Of a stretch of DNA of 64,000 nucleotides, positions 54,637 to 62,711 are shown in pieces. Position 1 is the stretch's first letter; each line of letters begins with the position of its first letter. Position numbers and translations under genes: made by a program. Source of the stretch: Gimesia sp. (lineage in GTDB: Bacteria > Planctomycetota > Planctomycetia > Planctomycetales > Planctomycetaceae); NCBI RefSeq assembly GCF_040219335.1, contig NZ_JAVJSQ010000005.1, positions 124,001-188,000 on the forward strand. The letters are read 5' to 3'. Under the pieces are notes generated by a model. It was not told where the DNA came from. It worked only from the letters and a program-made list of their open reading frames with translations, and made no database searches.

Positions 54637-56001
54637 ATGTCCAGCAAGCAGCTTACAGTTTATGACTGGGAACGGTATCCGGAAACGGCCCGCTTGATTG
54701 ATGAGCGGATTGATGTGTTTTGTCAGAAGTCCGCCGATATTCAACAGTTTGCCCATGACCTCCAGACCCGCACGGGAACCCGGCTCAGGGACTGGGTGGA
54801 TCACCTGGAAGTGGAGTGGTCTGATGCGCTGGCCAATGAACTGGTTGCGTTGGGCTATGAGCCGGTGATGGATGCGGATCGTCCGTTGTATCATCATCCG
54901 GCGGCGATGTTTCCGGCGGTGAAGGCGGCTGAGTCGGCGGTCGAACGTTTGTTTGTCCGCGTCGACAGTGTGGCTGATTTTCTGCTGGTGCAGCAGCGCG
55001 ACCTGGACATGCCGATTGAAGGTGACGTGGGGTCCGCGGTGCGACAACGGATCGCTTTTGCTGGTGAGGGGGTTGAGCTGCATGTCATCGAGAGGCACGG
55101 TTGCCCGGTGACGTGTACGACACCGCCGGCCACTCCGGATCTGAAGAAACTGGCCGCCCATGCGGAAGCGCTGCGGTTACGGAAGCGGGACTTCGCGGAA
55201 GCGAGTTCAGGGTTCGCGCATGCGGCTTTGCTGATCAAGTCGTCGATTGCGGATCTGGGTGTGGACCGGACGTGTGATCTGTTCTTTGCCGGCGAACGGG
55301 ATTACTGGCAGCAGCGGAATCTGGCGGCACGGATTCAGAAAGCCCGCCAGGATGCCATGGGTATGGGCTGGGCGAATCACGATCATCATACGTATCGTTC
55401 GAGCCGTAAGTATTTCCAGAGCCTGATTGGGATCTTCGAACTCTTGGGTTTCAATCTGCGTGAACGGTTTTATGCTGGCAAGGAAGCGGGCTGGGGTGCC
55501 CAGGTGATTGAGCAGCCTCACGCGCGGATCACAATTTTTGCGCATGTGGATCTCTCGGCCGAAGAGGTATCGCAGGACTTTGCACACGAGCCGTTCCAGG
55601 AACGGAGTGAGCTGGGGACGGTGGGACTCTGGTGCCGACTGCATGGGGAAGCGTTTCTGGAGGCGGGCATGCATCACCTGGAATGCCAGTTCGACTTCGA
55701 CGCCGCGCGGGACCAGCTGGCGGAAGAGGAGGACGTGAAAACGATGAAGCCCTTTACCGATCTGCCACATTTGCGTCAGGCGTTTACGGCAGGGGAAATC
55801 TGGCCGGTGCAAGAGAGCCGGATTCAGTCGCTGCTGAATGACGGACTGATCTCGGCTGAAGAGGCGGACAAGTTCCGCGAGAAAGGGGCCATCGGTTCGC
55901 ACCTCGAAATTCTGCAACGGGAAGAAGGATTCAAAGGATTTAACCAGACGGGGATTAATGACATTATTCTGGAGACGAACCCGTTGAAGCAGCAGGCTTG
56001 A
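54637..56001 (+). CDS. Uncharacterised protein with VOC-like (glyoxalase-fold) C-terminal half
   Basis: 454 aa, no signal peptide, good GGAGA site. The N-terminal half (1-200) has no family I can name. From residue 247 the sequence reads NHDHHTYRSSRKYFQSLIGI and FELLGFNLRERF, the typical start of a VOC fold; the next candidate ligands are His303 in IFAHVDLS and Glu349 in HHLECQFDF, giving a His250/251-His303-Glu349 pattern. Many VOC metalloenzymes bind Fe or Zn this way. The gene is divergent from lysine 6-dehydrogenase and ALDH7 genes. In Pseudomonas a VOC-fold DUF1338 enzyme turns 2-oxoadipate into 2-hydroxyglutarate, a role this protein could fill, though it is not evidently DUF1338. Confidence 0.72.
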   Translation: MSSKQLTVYDWERYPETARLIDERIDVFCQKSADIQQFAHDLQTRTGTRLRDWVDHLEVEWSDALANELVALGYEPVMDADRPLYHHPAAMFPAVKAAESAVERLFVRVDSVADFLLVQQRDLDMPIEGDVGSAVRQRIAFAGEGVELHVIERHGCPVTCTTPPATPDLKKLAAHAEALRLRKRDFAEASSGFAHAALLIKSSIADLGVDRTCDLFFAGERDYWQQRNLAARIQKARQDAMGMGWANHDHHTYRSSRKYFQSLIGIFELLGFNLRERFYAGKEAGWGAQVIEQPHARITIFAHVDLSAEEVSQDFAHEPFQERSELGTVGLWCRLHGEAFLEAGMHHLECQFDFDAARDQLAEEEDVKTMKPFTDLPHLRQAFTAGEIWPVQESRIQSLLNDGLISAEEADKFREKGAIGSHLEILQREEGFKGFNQTGINDIILETNPLKQQA

Positions 56002-56003
56002 TG

Positions 56004-56293
56004 GTACCACGAATCGCACGAATTTTTTTGCTACCACGGCCAGCACGAAAGACACGAAAATTATGCTGGCGCAGGTTAGTTGCGTTACCGGAGCGGATGT
56101 GGGTGGTACCGGATATAATCCGGTATTGCCGAAGGCAACAGGAAATTGTCAAGGTAGAGGTGCGAACTGGTAATTCTCTTTCCGACCTCAGTTCAGAATG
56201 GTTTTGAGAACAAACTAACTGTTACTTGGTTGGTGGCAACACTGTCAGTTTCTTGCTCGCTGCGCTCGGCCCGAATTGCATTTGGGCTTACCC
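56004..56293 (+). repeat. Composite repeat copy 7 (A-B-truncated C)
   Basis: Two A blocks (56004-56024 partial, 56032-56060), B at 56099-56142 with first loop ATA instead of GTA and second loop GAA, and a C at 56245-56293 that lacks its usual start and has stem CCCGAAT/ATTTGGG with one wobble pair. Fills the gap between the VOC-like gene and the convergent secretin-domain gene. Confidence 0.9.
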
Positions 56294-56343
56294 GGGGAGG
56301 GGCGAAACAGTGCTGGGGCAGAGTGTGAAATCGTGTTGTTCGA

Positions 56344-57192
56344 TTATTCTTCAAAATTAACCGGTGTGACCATAAACAGGGTTACGGTCTCTGACTCGTC
56401 ATTAGTGTTCGAGACTGTTTTCACCACCAGCGTTTCACCGAGATTCATTTCTGCCTTGGTGCTGACGCGTCGCACTGTCAGACCGGGGACCGTGGTGCCG
56501 TTGACCTGGACCGCGTTTGCAAAGTCCGGTTCTGAGATCTCAGGAGAGAAACGGAGCAGGATTTTACCATTCTCCAGCAGAACCAGATCGACTTTGCAGA
56601 TGACGCCAAATTCTCTCCATTCGACTGTGGGCTGCTTGTCACCTGCCGGGACTGGGATCGGAAATTCGCCGCCACTTTTAAAGGTCGCTGGTTTCCCTGG
56701 CCTCGTCACAATCTGCGGACTGGCGTGGACCAGCTTGATTTTTCCTTCGCGTTTCAGCTTCGCGAAGACCGATTCGGCATTGCTGTAAATTGCGACTCCT
56801 GATTGAACCTGATTCAAAGGCTTCGCTGCTGCTGCAAATTCTTCTGCAGCGTCCGGGGTGAGTTCCAGAATACAACAGCGGCATAAAATCTGAGCCGACG
56901 TTCCCACCAGCTGTTGCAGTTGTTTTGCCTGTGTCTCCAATTCCGCCTGTTTCTGGCGAATGCGTTGTTTGATCTGCAGGGAGAGTTCCCGCAATTTCTC
57001 TGCTTCTGTTTTCAGGCCCGCCGCCTGCAGTTGTTCTGTTGCCAGGCGAAGATGATCGAGGGCTGCTGGCCGCTGATTAGTTTCAGGGGTGACCTGTTTC
57101 AGCAGACCCGGACGTTCCTGCGGATCAGCAGCCAGGCAAACCGTACCCAAACAGAGCAGACAGGCAAAAACAATGCGACCAAGAACCGGCAT
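56344..57192 (-). CDS. Secreted protein with a secretin-type (type II/III secretion) C-terminal domain
   Basis: 282 aa. Signal peptide (ending VCLAAD), a helical stretch about 40-95 (LRLATEQLQAAGLKTEAEKL, LEKQ-like), then from about 130 to the end a secretin-like beta-domain: ASPQIVTRPGKPATFKSGGE, FPIPVP, VEWREFGVICKVDLVLL, ILLRFSPEISEPD and TVPGLTVRRVSTKAEMNLGE. It lacks the N0/N1 domains and is far shorter than true secretins (usually >450 aa). It may be a partner that inserts into an outer-membrane secretin ring, or a stand-alone planctomycete variant. Confidence 0.82.
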   Translation of the reverse strand: MPVLGRIVFACLLCLGTVCLAADPQERPGLLKQVTPETNQRPAALDHLRLATEQLQAAGLKTEAEKLRELSLQIKQRIRQKQAELETQAKQLQQLVGTSAQILCRCCILELTPDAAEEFAAAAKPLNQVQSGVAIYSNAESVFAKLKREGKIKLVHASPQIVTRPGKPATFKSGGEFPIPVPAGDKQPTVEWREFGVICKVDLVLLENGKILLRFSPEISEPDFANAVQVNGTTVPGLTVRRVSTKAEMNLGETLVVKTVSNTNDESETVTLFMVTPVNFEE

Positions 57193-57297
57193 CCTGAACC
57201 TCCTTGAAATTGGACGAGCAACGGGAGGCTGGATGCTATCAGTTCTTTACAAATTGTGTCAATGTGATCTGCAACTGGACTGTCGTGTGTTAATTGC

Positions 57298-57424
57298 TAC
57301 CACGAAAGGCACAAAAGACACGAAAATTATGCTGACGCAGGTTGGTGATTCTGTTGTGAATTGCTCTGGTGAGCTGGGACCTCTTGCTCGCTGCGATCGG
57401 CACGGATTACATCCGCGCCCACCC
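57298..57424 (+). repeat. Composite repeat copy 8 (A-C, module B deleted)
   Basis: A at 57298-57326 runs straight into C at 57355-57424. The join, GCAGGTTGGTGATTCTG, fuses the post-A spacer to the pre-C spacer, both of which contain GTTGGT in full copies. C stem is CACGGAT/ATCCGCG with one A-C mismatch. Module D appears alone at 57481-57510. Confidence 0.88.
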
Positions 57425-57515
57425 GGGGTTGGGGGCTTGCTATCGTTCCTTTGGAAGTGTGGTTCTGATTTGTTATTCGCCAGGCGGGCGGGCACATGGT
57501 GCCGCCCCTGTTTTT

Positions 57516-58826
57516 TTAGACTTCCGGTAGAACCCAGGGTTTGCGCCATTCTTCTCGGCCGCGGAGCTGGTTGGCGGCGTCGTCGTTTTTGAAGGTTTCG
57601 GTTTCGGGATCGAGAGTCAGGGTGCGGCCGATGCGGGCGGCGATGTTGCCGGCGTGGCAGAGGATGGAGGCCGGGTGACCTACCGTTTCCAGATCGCAGG
57701 CCGGTTTGCTGCGGGTCTTGATGCAGTCGAGGAAGTTGGCCACGTGCGGGCCGGCGTCACTGTCCCCTTTGACTTCCTTGATCAGCTTGCCGCGCTCACC
57801 GTACACGCGCCAGCGACTGTTGCCGATGGTCATGTGGGCTTTATCGCCGTAGATGACGGCGCCTTCTGATTCGCCGTGATAATGGTAGGGGGCCCAGATC
57901 CGCATTTCGTAGGTGAGGATCTTGGGCGTATCGCTCTGGTATTCGTAGGTGACCTGCAGAGTGTCGGGCCATTCCTGCATGTCGTCGAAGTACCATTTGC
58001 CGCCGGTCGCGGAAATTTTGGAGGGGAGCGAAATCGCGGCGTCACCCTGTGCTTCACAAGCGGCGTTGAGCGCGGCGAAGGCCATGTCGAGACGATGTAC
58101 GCCGTCGTTGCCCAGGTCGCCGGTGCCGTAATCGTGGAACCAGCGCCAGCGGCCGTGGAAGCGGTTTTTATTGAAGGGGCGTTTTTTGGCAGGGCCGAGC
58201 CACATGTCGTAATCGACGGTGTCGGGGGGCGTGCTGTCGGGCGGGTAGCCGATGTTTCCCTGCCGGGTGCTTTCCCAGGCTTTGGCGACGAGGCAGCGAC
58301 CGAGGGCACCGCTGCGGATGTAGGCGAGGGCGGACTTCAGGCGTTCGGTGGAACGGTGCTGCGAGCCCAATTGCACGACGCGGTTGTGTTTTTTCATGGC
58401 GGCGACCATCCGCTGGCCTTCGACGATGTTGTGGCCGTCCGGCTTTTCGACGTAGACATCTTTGCCAGCCTGGCAGGCGAGGATCGTGGGGATGGCGTGC
58501 CAGTGATCGGGAGTGCCGACCACGATGGCGTCGAGACTGTTGTCGTCGAGCAGGTGGCGGAAATCGCGGATGACTTCAGGTTTCTTTCCCTGCAGTTTGG
58601 TGACGGTGTCCACGGTGTTGCCGAGGCGGGCGGAATCGATCTCGGCGATGGTGACGATTTCGGCCTGGGAGTTTTCCGCGAAGTGACGGTTGAGAGCGGC
58701 AGCACGGCCGCCGGCACCGATCACGCCGACGCGGATGCGTTCGCTGGCGGCGGCTTTAGCAACCTGATCCAGGGAGAGGGTGGCCAGCCCGGCGGCTGAA
58801 CCCTGTAGAAACGTCCTGCGGTCCAT
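57516..58826 (-). CDS. Gfo/Idh/MocA-family oxidoreductase (Tat-exported)
   Basis: 436 aa from ATG 58826, chosen for the twin-arginine leader D-R-R-T-F-L-Q. Dinucleotide-binding RVGVIGAGGRAAAL near 32-45, then VGTPDHWHAIP and the family signature E-K-P at 127-129. Gfo/Idh/MocA proteins oxidise or rearrange sugars with NAD(P); exported planctomycete forms are frequent. Composite repeats lie on both sides. Substrate unknown. Confidence 0.9.
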   Translation of the reverse strand: MDRRTFLQGSAAGLATLSLDQVAKAAASERIRVGVIGAGGRAAALNRHFAENSQAEIVTIAEIDSARLGNTVDTVTKLQGKKPEVIRDFRHLLDDNSLDAIVVGTPDHWHAIPTILACQAGKDVYVEKPDGHNIVEGQRMVAAMKKHNRVVQLGSQHRSTERLKSALAYIRSGALGRCLVAKAWESTRQGNIGYPPDSTPPDTVDYDMWLGPAKKRPFNKNRFHGRWRWFHDYGTGDLGNDGVHRLDMAFAALNAACEAQGDAAISLPSKISATGGKWYFDDMQEWPDTLQVTYEYQSDTPKILTYEMRIWAPYHYHGESEGAVIYGDKAHMTIGNSRWRVYGERGKLIKEVKGDSDAGPHVANFLDCIKTRSKPACDLETVGHPASILCHAGNIAARIGRTLTLDPETETFKNDDAANQLRGREEWRKPWVLPEV

Positions 58827-58937
58827 GGTGTGTGCTCCTGACTGGTGAGACACGGTGGTGGGAGACGGATAAACGAACTTTTATTATAGGAAGCAGGGAT
58901 TCGAGAGCAAAAGAAAACTGGGAGATAGGTTTTTTTC

Positions 58938-59175
58938 TACCACGAACGGCACGAAAAGCACGAAAGTCTGCTGACGCAGGTTGGTTGTGTTACGGGAGCG
59001 GATGTGGGTGGTACCGGATGTAATCCGGTATTGCCGGAGGCAACAGGATGTCGCAGGGTAAACGATGTGAAGAGTACGCGTTCCTCAAGGTAAATTAATT
59101 TAGTTGGTGGCTCTGTTATGAAGTGATCTCATGAGTTGGGGCATCCTGCTCGCTGCACTTAGTCTTTCCCGCCTG
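58938..59175 (+). repeat. Composite repeat copy 9 (A-B-degenerate C)
   Basis: A at 58938-58965, B at 59003-59056 (stem TACCGGAT/ATCCGGTA), then the usual spacer and a decayed C at 59118-59175 in which the terminal hairpin is replaced by CTTTCCCGCCTG. The same decayed form ends the array at 61470, so the two are related by descent. Confidence 0.9.
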
Positions 59176-59237
59176 CCTGTGGTTTGCAGATCAGCGGTAG
59201 GTTAAAATGAAATCAGTGATTTTTTGATGGCTGACTA

Positions 59238-59277
59238 TGATACCATGGCCAAGACTGTGATACCATGGCCAAGACTG
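59238..59277 (+). repeat. Short tandem repeat, 2 x 20 bp
   Basis: Two exact copies of the 20-bp unit TGATACCATGGCCAAGACTG back to back, just upstream of a possible small membrane protein gene. The unit contains the palindrome CCATGG. A replication slippage product or a dimeric binding site are both possible. Confidence 0.85.
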
Positions 59278-59306
59278 TTGAGTGATTTGAGAGCGGAGGC
59301 AGGGCG

Positions 59307-59525
59307 GTGATCCAAACGAATAAACTGGTTGCTTGCCAAATTGGGATACTGATCATCATTGTGGTCTCTTTTGTGACCTGCAGTCTGATGATTTTTCAGG
59401 GGATTACAGAACTGGCGCTTGTCGGGTTTTTGGGAATCTTTCTTTTCCTGCCAAGATTGCCTCGCATAATCTTTATTCCCTGGGGGGGGGACAATGCTTC
59501 CGCATACGTCACTGAATCGTTTTGA
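59307..59525 (+). CDS. Possible small membrane protein (72 aa)
   Basis: GTG 59307 with GGCAGGG just upstream. Two apolar helices (IGILIIIVVSFVTCSLMIF and ELALVGFLGIFLFLPRLPRI) then a short polar tail. Low complexity and AT-rich. An opposite-strand frame of 105 codons covers the same bases but has no hydrophobic or other pattern. Plausible but not certain. Confidence 0.45.
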   Translation: MIQTNKLVACQIGILIIIVVSFVTCSLMIFQGITELALVGFLGIFLFLPRLPRIIFIPWGGDNASAYVTESF

Positions 59526-59645
59526 AGATCCTCTGGAAAAACTGGCTCTCATATTATTTTATCTCATTCTGGTCCTGAAAGCAGTGCACTATTTCTGCTT
59601 TAGCTGAATGGGGATATTCAGAGCAGTGAGTAATTGAATCAATTC

Positions 59646-60068
59646 ATGAAAGCGTTTCAACCGGTATGTATTGATCGGCCTGAGTGGGCCAGGGAACCCG
59701 ATGTCTGGCTGGACCGGATCAGGTTGCGCGATTATCAGCTGTTGCAGTCTCATCGCTCCTCGATTCTCAAGCTGGTCCAGAATGAAGTGGCTCAATACTT
59801 GAATACAGACGATCTGGTATTTTTTGATCCGGCTGATGGTTTTCCGGTCCTGCCACGAATGACCGGTGAGTATTATATCTCCGATGAATCCTACTCGGGA
59901 AATGTCGGACCATACTGGTTTGAGATTCGCATTCAGACTCACTTTCTGGAACGCCAATGGATGGATGGTCAAACGGATTTCGATTATCTGGGCCTGGAAG
60001 TTTGTCTGCGATATGATCCGGAAAAAGATGAGTTGGAAAGCCTGGGAATTAATTCTTCAGCGATTTAA
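59646..60068 (+). CDS. Small soluble protein of unknown function
   Basis: 140 aa from ATG 59646 (TTG 59634 possible). Acidic, aromatic-rich and without signal or membrane segment: FQPVCIDRPEWAREPDVWLD, FFDPADGFPVLPRM, and DYLGLEVCLRYDPEKDELES near the end. I recognise no family. It is AT-richer than the main operons and sits with the 98-aa gene at 60176 in a repeat-bounded stretch, so it may be an accessory gene. Confidence 0.65.
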   Translation: MKAFQPVCIDRPEWAREPDVWLDRIRLRDYQLLQSHRSSILKLVQNEVAQYLNTDDLVFFDPADGFPVLPRMTGEYYISDESYSGNVGPYWFEIRIQTHFLERQWMDGQTDFDYLGLEVCLRYDPEKDELESLGINSSAI

Positions 60069-60175
60069 GAGCCGGACATTATTTAGATTGCGAGTTTATT
60101 TCTTTGCTTGCTGACTCTACTGTAAAATGGTTGATGGAAAGACTCCTTATATTGCATTCCAAGTGACTGGTTTCT

Positions 60176-60472
60176 ATGGCAATTCCGCGCATCTATGCCG
60201 ACTTTAATAAACTGGATCGGGATCGAAATGCGATCCTGGTTTGTGCCGGGACATGGCGGGATCTGGAAGAACAGGGGTTACAGTTTTCTCGCGGAATGAA
60301 AGTCATCTTAAGTCAGCCGGATGATATCGATGAAGCTGGTAATCCGGATTTTCTGGAAACGCCTGCGGTGATCGACTACGACCAGGAACATCAGTACTGG
60401 ATCGGACGGTTTGACTGGGATGAACTTGAATATCGATCCGTGAAAGAAAAGAGACTGCCGGATTCTACTTGA
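60176..60472 (+). CDS. Small soluble protein of unknown function
   Basis: 98 aa, start ATG 60176. Segments include YADFNKLDRDRNAILVCAGT, FSRGMKVILSQPDD, TPAVIDYDQEHQYWIGRFDW. It reads like a small OB- or beta-barrel-type domain, with no catalytic motif. It lies 107 bp after the previous gene, same strand. Similar one-domain proteins are widespread as hypothetical proteins in planctomycetes. No function assigned. Confidence 0.65.
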   Translation: MAIPRIYADFNKLDRDRNAILVCAGTWRDLEEQGLQFSRGMKVILSQPDDIDEAGNPDFLETPAVIDYDQEHQYWIGRFDWDELEYRSVKEKRLPDST

Positions 60473-60549
60473 GTAATCGGTATGCGGTACCTCCTGGTGA
60501 TCCGGTTGCGGATGAGGTTTTCAAATGTTTGAATGGGCCGGGCTCTCAG

Positions 60550-61522
60550 TTATGAATGGATCTGGTGAACTGGGACCTCTTGCTCGCTGTGCTCGGCCCG
60601 AATTGCATTCGGGCTTACCCGGTGGGAGGGGGATCTCAAATTCACTGTCGGGCAAGCCGACAGATGGCACCCGGTGGAAATTTTCTACCACGAAAAGCAC
60701 GAAAGACACGAAAAAATTACTGGTAGGAGTACCAGAGATAAAGTGGGTGATACCGGATGTAATCCGGTATTGCCGGAGGCAACGGGAGGTCGCAGGACAA
60801 ACGATGTGAAGAGTATGCGTTCCTCAAGGTAAATTAATTTAGTTGGTGGCTCTGTTATTCATTGATCTGGTGAGCTGGGACCTCCTGCTCGCTGCGCTCA
60901 GCACGGATTTCATCCGCGCCCACCCGGTTTGATCGTGGAATACGTGAAGGTTTTACTACCACGAAAGACACGAAAGGCACGAAAAAATGCTAATGCAGGT
61001 TGGTTGTGTTGTGGGAGCGGATGGGGGTGGTACCGGATGTAATCTGGTATTGCCGGAGGCAACAGGAGGTTGCAGGGCAAACGATGTGAAGAGTACGCGT
61101 TCCTCAGGGTAAGTTAATTTAGTTCATGGTTCTGTTATGAATTGATCTCGTGAGTTGGGACCTTCTGCTCGCTGCGCTCGGCACGGATTACATCCGCGCC
61201 CACCCGGTTTGATCGTGGAATACGTGAAAGTTTTACTACCACGAAAGACACGAAAAGCACGAAAAAATGCTAATGCAGGTTGGTTGTGTTATGGGAGCGG
61301 ATGTGGGTGGTACCAGATGTAATCCGGTATTGTTGGAGGCAACAGGAAGTCGCAGGGCAAACGATGTGAAGAGTATGCGTTCCTCAAGGTAAATTAATTT
61401 AGTACATGGCTCTGTTATGAAGTGATCTCATGAGTTGGGGCATCCTGCTCGCTGCGCTTGGTCTTACCCGCCTGCTGGAGGATCTCGATTTCATTGTCGG
61501 GCAAGCCGGCAGATGGCACCCG
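60550..61522 (+). repeat. Tandem array of composite repeats (C-E-[A-B-C]x3-E)
   Basis: Begins with C (60550-60620) and E (60646-60674), then three units: A 60686, B 60743, C 60855; A 60957, B 61023, C 61135; A 61237, B 61303, C 61415 (decayed), with unit lengths of 271 and 280 bp. Units two and three are joined by the same GTTTGATCGTGGAATACGTG linker. E ends the array at 61491-61522. B-stem variants ATCTGGTA (wobble) and TACCAGAT (one mismatch) occur. Array ends 46 bp from the DUF3309 gene. Confidence 0.93.
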
Positions 61523-61567
61523 ACGTTACCGCGAACCTGCTGGGGTCGTCGGGTGGAGTTGATTCGA

Positions 61568-61714
61568 TCAAAGGAGGACCAGCAGCAGAATGATCAGCAG
61601 GATCAGGCCCAGTCCGCCGCTGGGTCCGTAACCCCAGCTACGACTGTATCCCCAGGTGGGGAGTGCACCGATGATAAACAGAATCAGAACGATCAGAAGT
61701 ATGGTCTCCAACAT
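61568..61714 (-). CDS. DUF3309 small membrane protein (48 aa)
   Basis: ATG 61714 to TGA 61568, preceded by an AAGGA site. The product, MLETILLIVLILFIIGALP then TWGYSRSWGYGPSGGLGLI and a hydrophobic end, is a near-textbook DUF3309 protein (about 50 aa, two short helices around W-G-Y-G-P-S-G-G-L-G). The family is common in proteobacteria and planctomycetes and its role is unknown. It lies between the two repeat arrays. Short enough to be missed by usual gene callers. Confidence 0.9.
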   Translation of the reverse strand: MLETILLIVLILFIIGALPTWGYSRSWGYGPSGGLGLILLIILLLVLL

Positions 61715-62054
61715 GATGTGGTTCCTTTGCTAAACGCACCACAGCCTTCAACGGTCAATTGGCTGTTTTCTTGAACGGCTTCGATTTATTGTTGAATCGA
61801 ATAAGGCAGCTTGCGTGCCGAGGAAGGAAAAATGAGCCGAGAATATTGAAACGGGACGGGAAACCGTTGGCACAACGGGAGATCCGGCAGGGCTTTTTTT
61901 GAGATTTCCATTTTTAGTGATGCGTAGTGTGCGGGGAAACGGCGTCTGTCTGCGGGCTGGTGAACCCGACTGATCGGCGAACCGCCAGTGGAGGATTGCT
62001 GGCTCGGTTGGAGAAGATGTGTTTCCAAGGGAATCGGAATACAGTTGGTTGCTC
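61715..62054. other. Intergenic region upstream of DUF3309 gene
   Basis: 340 bp with no convincing gene and no composite repeat until a C at 62055. Open frames on the minus strand at 61748-62182 run through repeat sequence and have no protein-like pattern. It must hold the promoter of the DUF3309 gene. Confidence 0.4.
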
Positions 62055-62468
62055 TGTTGTGAATTGATCTGGTGAGCTGGGACCTCCTGCTCGCTGCGCT
62101 CGGCACGGATTGCATTCGCGCCCACCCGGTGGGAACCCGAAATGGATTCGAATTTTACTACCACGAAATTCACGAAAGGCACGAAAATCTGCTGACGCAG
62201 GTTGGTTGTGTTGTGGGAGCGGATGGGGGTGGTACCGGATGCAATCCGGTATTGCCGGAGGCAACAAGAGGTCGCAGGGCAAACGATGTGAAGAGTATGC
62301 GTTCCTCAAGGTAAATTAATTTAGTTGGTGGCTCTGTTGTGAATTGACCTCATGATCTGGGACCTCTTGCTCGCTGCGCTCGGCACGGATTTCATCCGCG
62401 CCCACCCGGTTGGATCGTGGAATACGTGAAATTTATTTACTACCACGAAAGACACGAAAGGCACGAAA
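62055..62468 (+). repeat. Second tandem array of composite repeats (C-A-B-C-A)
   Basis: C 62055-62127, A 62159-62187, B 62225-62277 (first loop GCA), C 62338-62408 (stem CACGGAT/ATCCGCG) and a final A at 62441-62468 after the linker GGATCGTGGAATACGTG. Linker and order match the array at 60550. The last A is followed by unrelated sequence. Confidence 0.92.
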
Positions 62469-62582
62469 TACTTTCTGATGCCGATTGGCATTGGTGGTTG
62501 TTTCTCTACCTTACTGCTGCTGAGCCGATGGGTATGATTGTTGGATTCGGATCCAGTGGTCCGTTGGAAATGGGTTTGTGAG

Positions 62583-62711
62583 TTGCGAGGCGGGCGGGCA
62601 CGTGGGCACCGCCCCTGCGTTTGTGGTGTAGTGCGGTTTTTCTAAGTTGGGTGTTTGCTCTTTCCGTTTCCTGCTCGCTGTGCTCGGCCCGCAGGTATTC
62701 GGGTTTATCCT
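62583..62711 (+). repeat. Composite repeat modules D and C, degenerate
   Basis: D (GCGAGGCGGGCGGGCACGTG then CACCGCCCC) followed by a C with GCTCGCTGTGCTCGG and GCAGGTATTCGGGTTTA, in which the terminal hairpin is disrupted. Same order as 43243-43373. Confidence 0.75.

Noticed and set aside
60550-61522. CRISPR array
   Set aside because: Units are about 270-280 bp with internal modules and near-identical linkers; there are no unique spacers of 30-40 bp and no cas genes.
60550-62468. Integron with attC sites
   Set aside because: Structured repeats in one direction look similar in form, but no integrase or typical attC core sites are seen.
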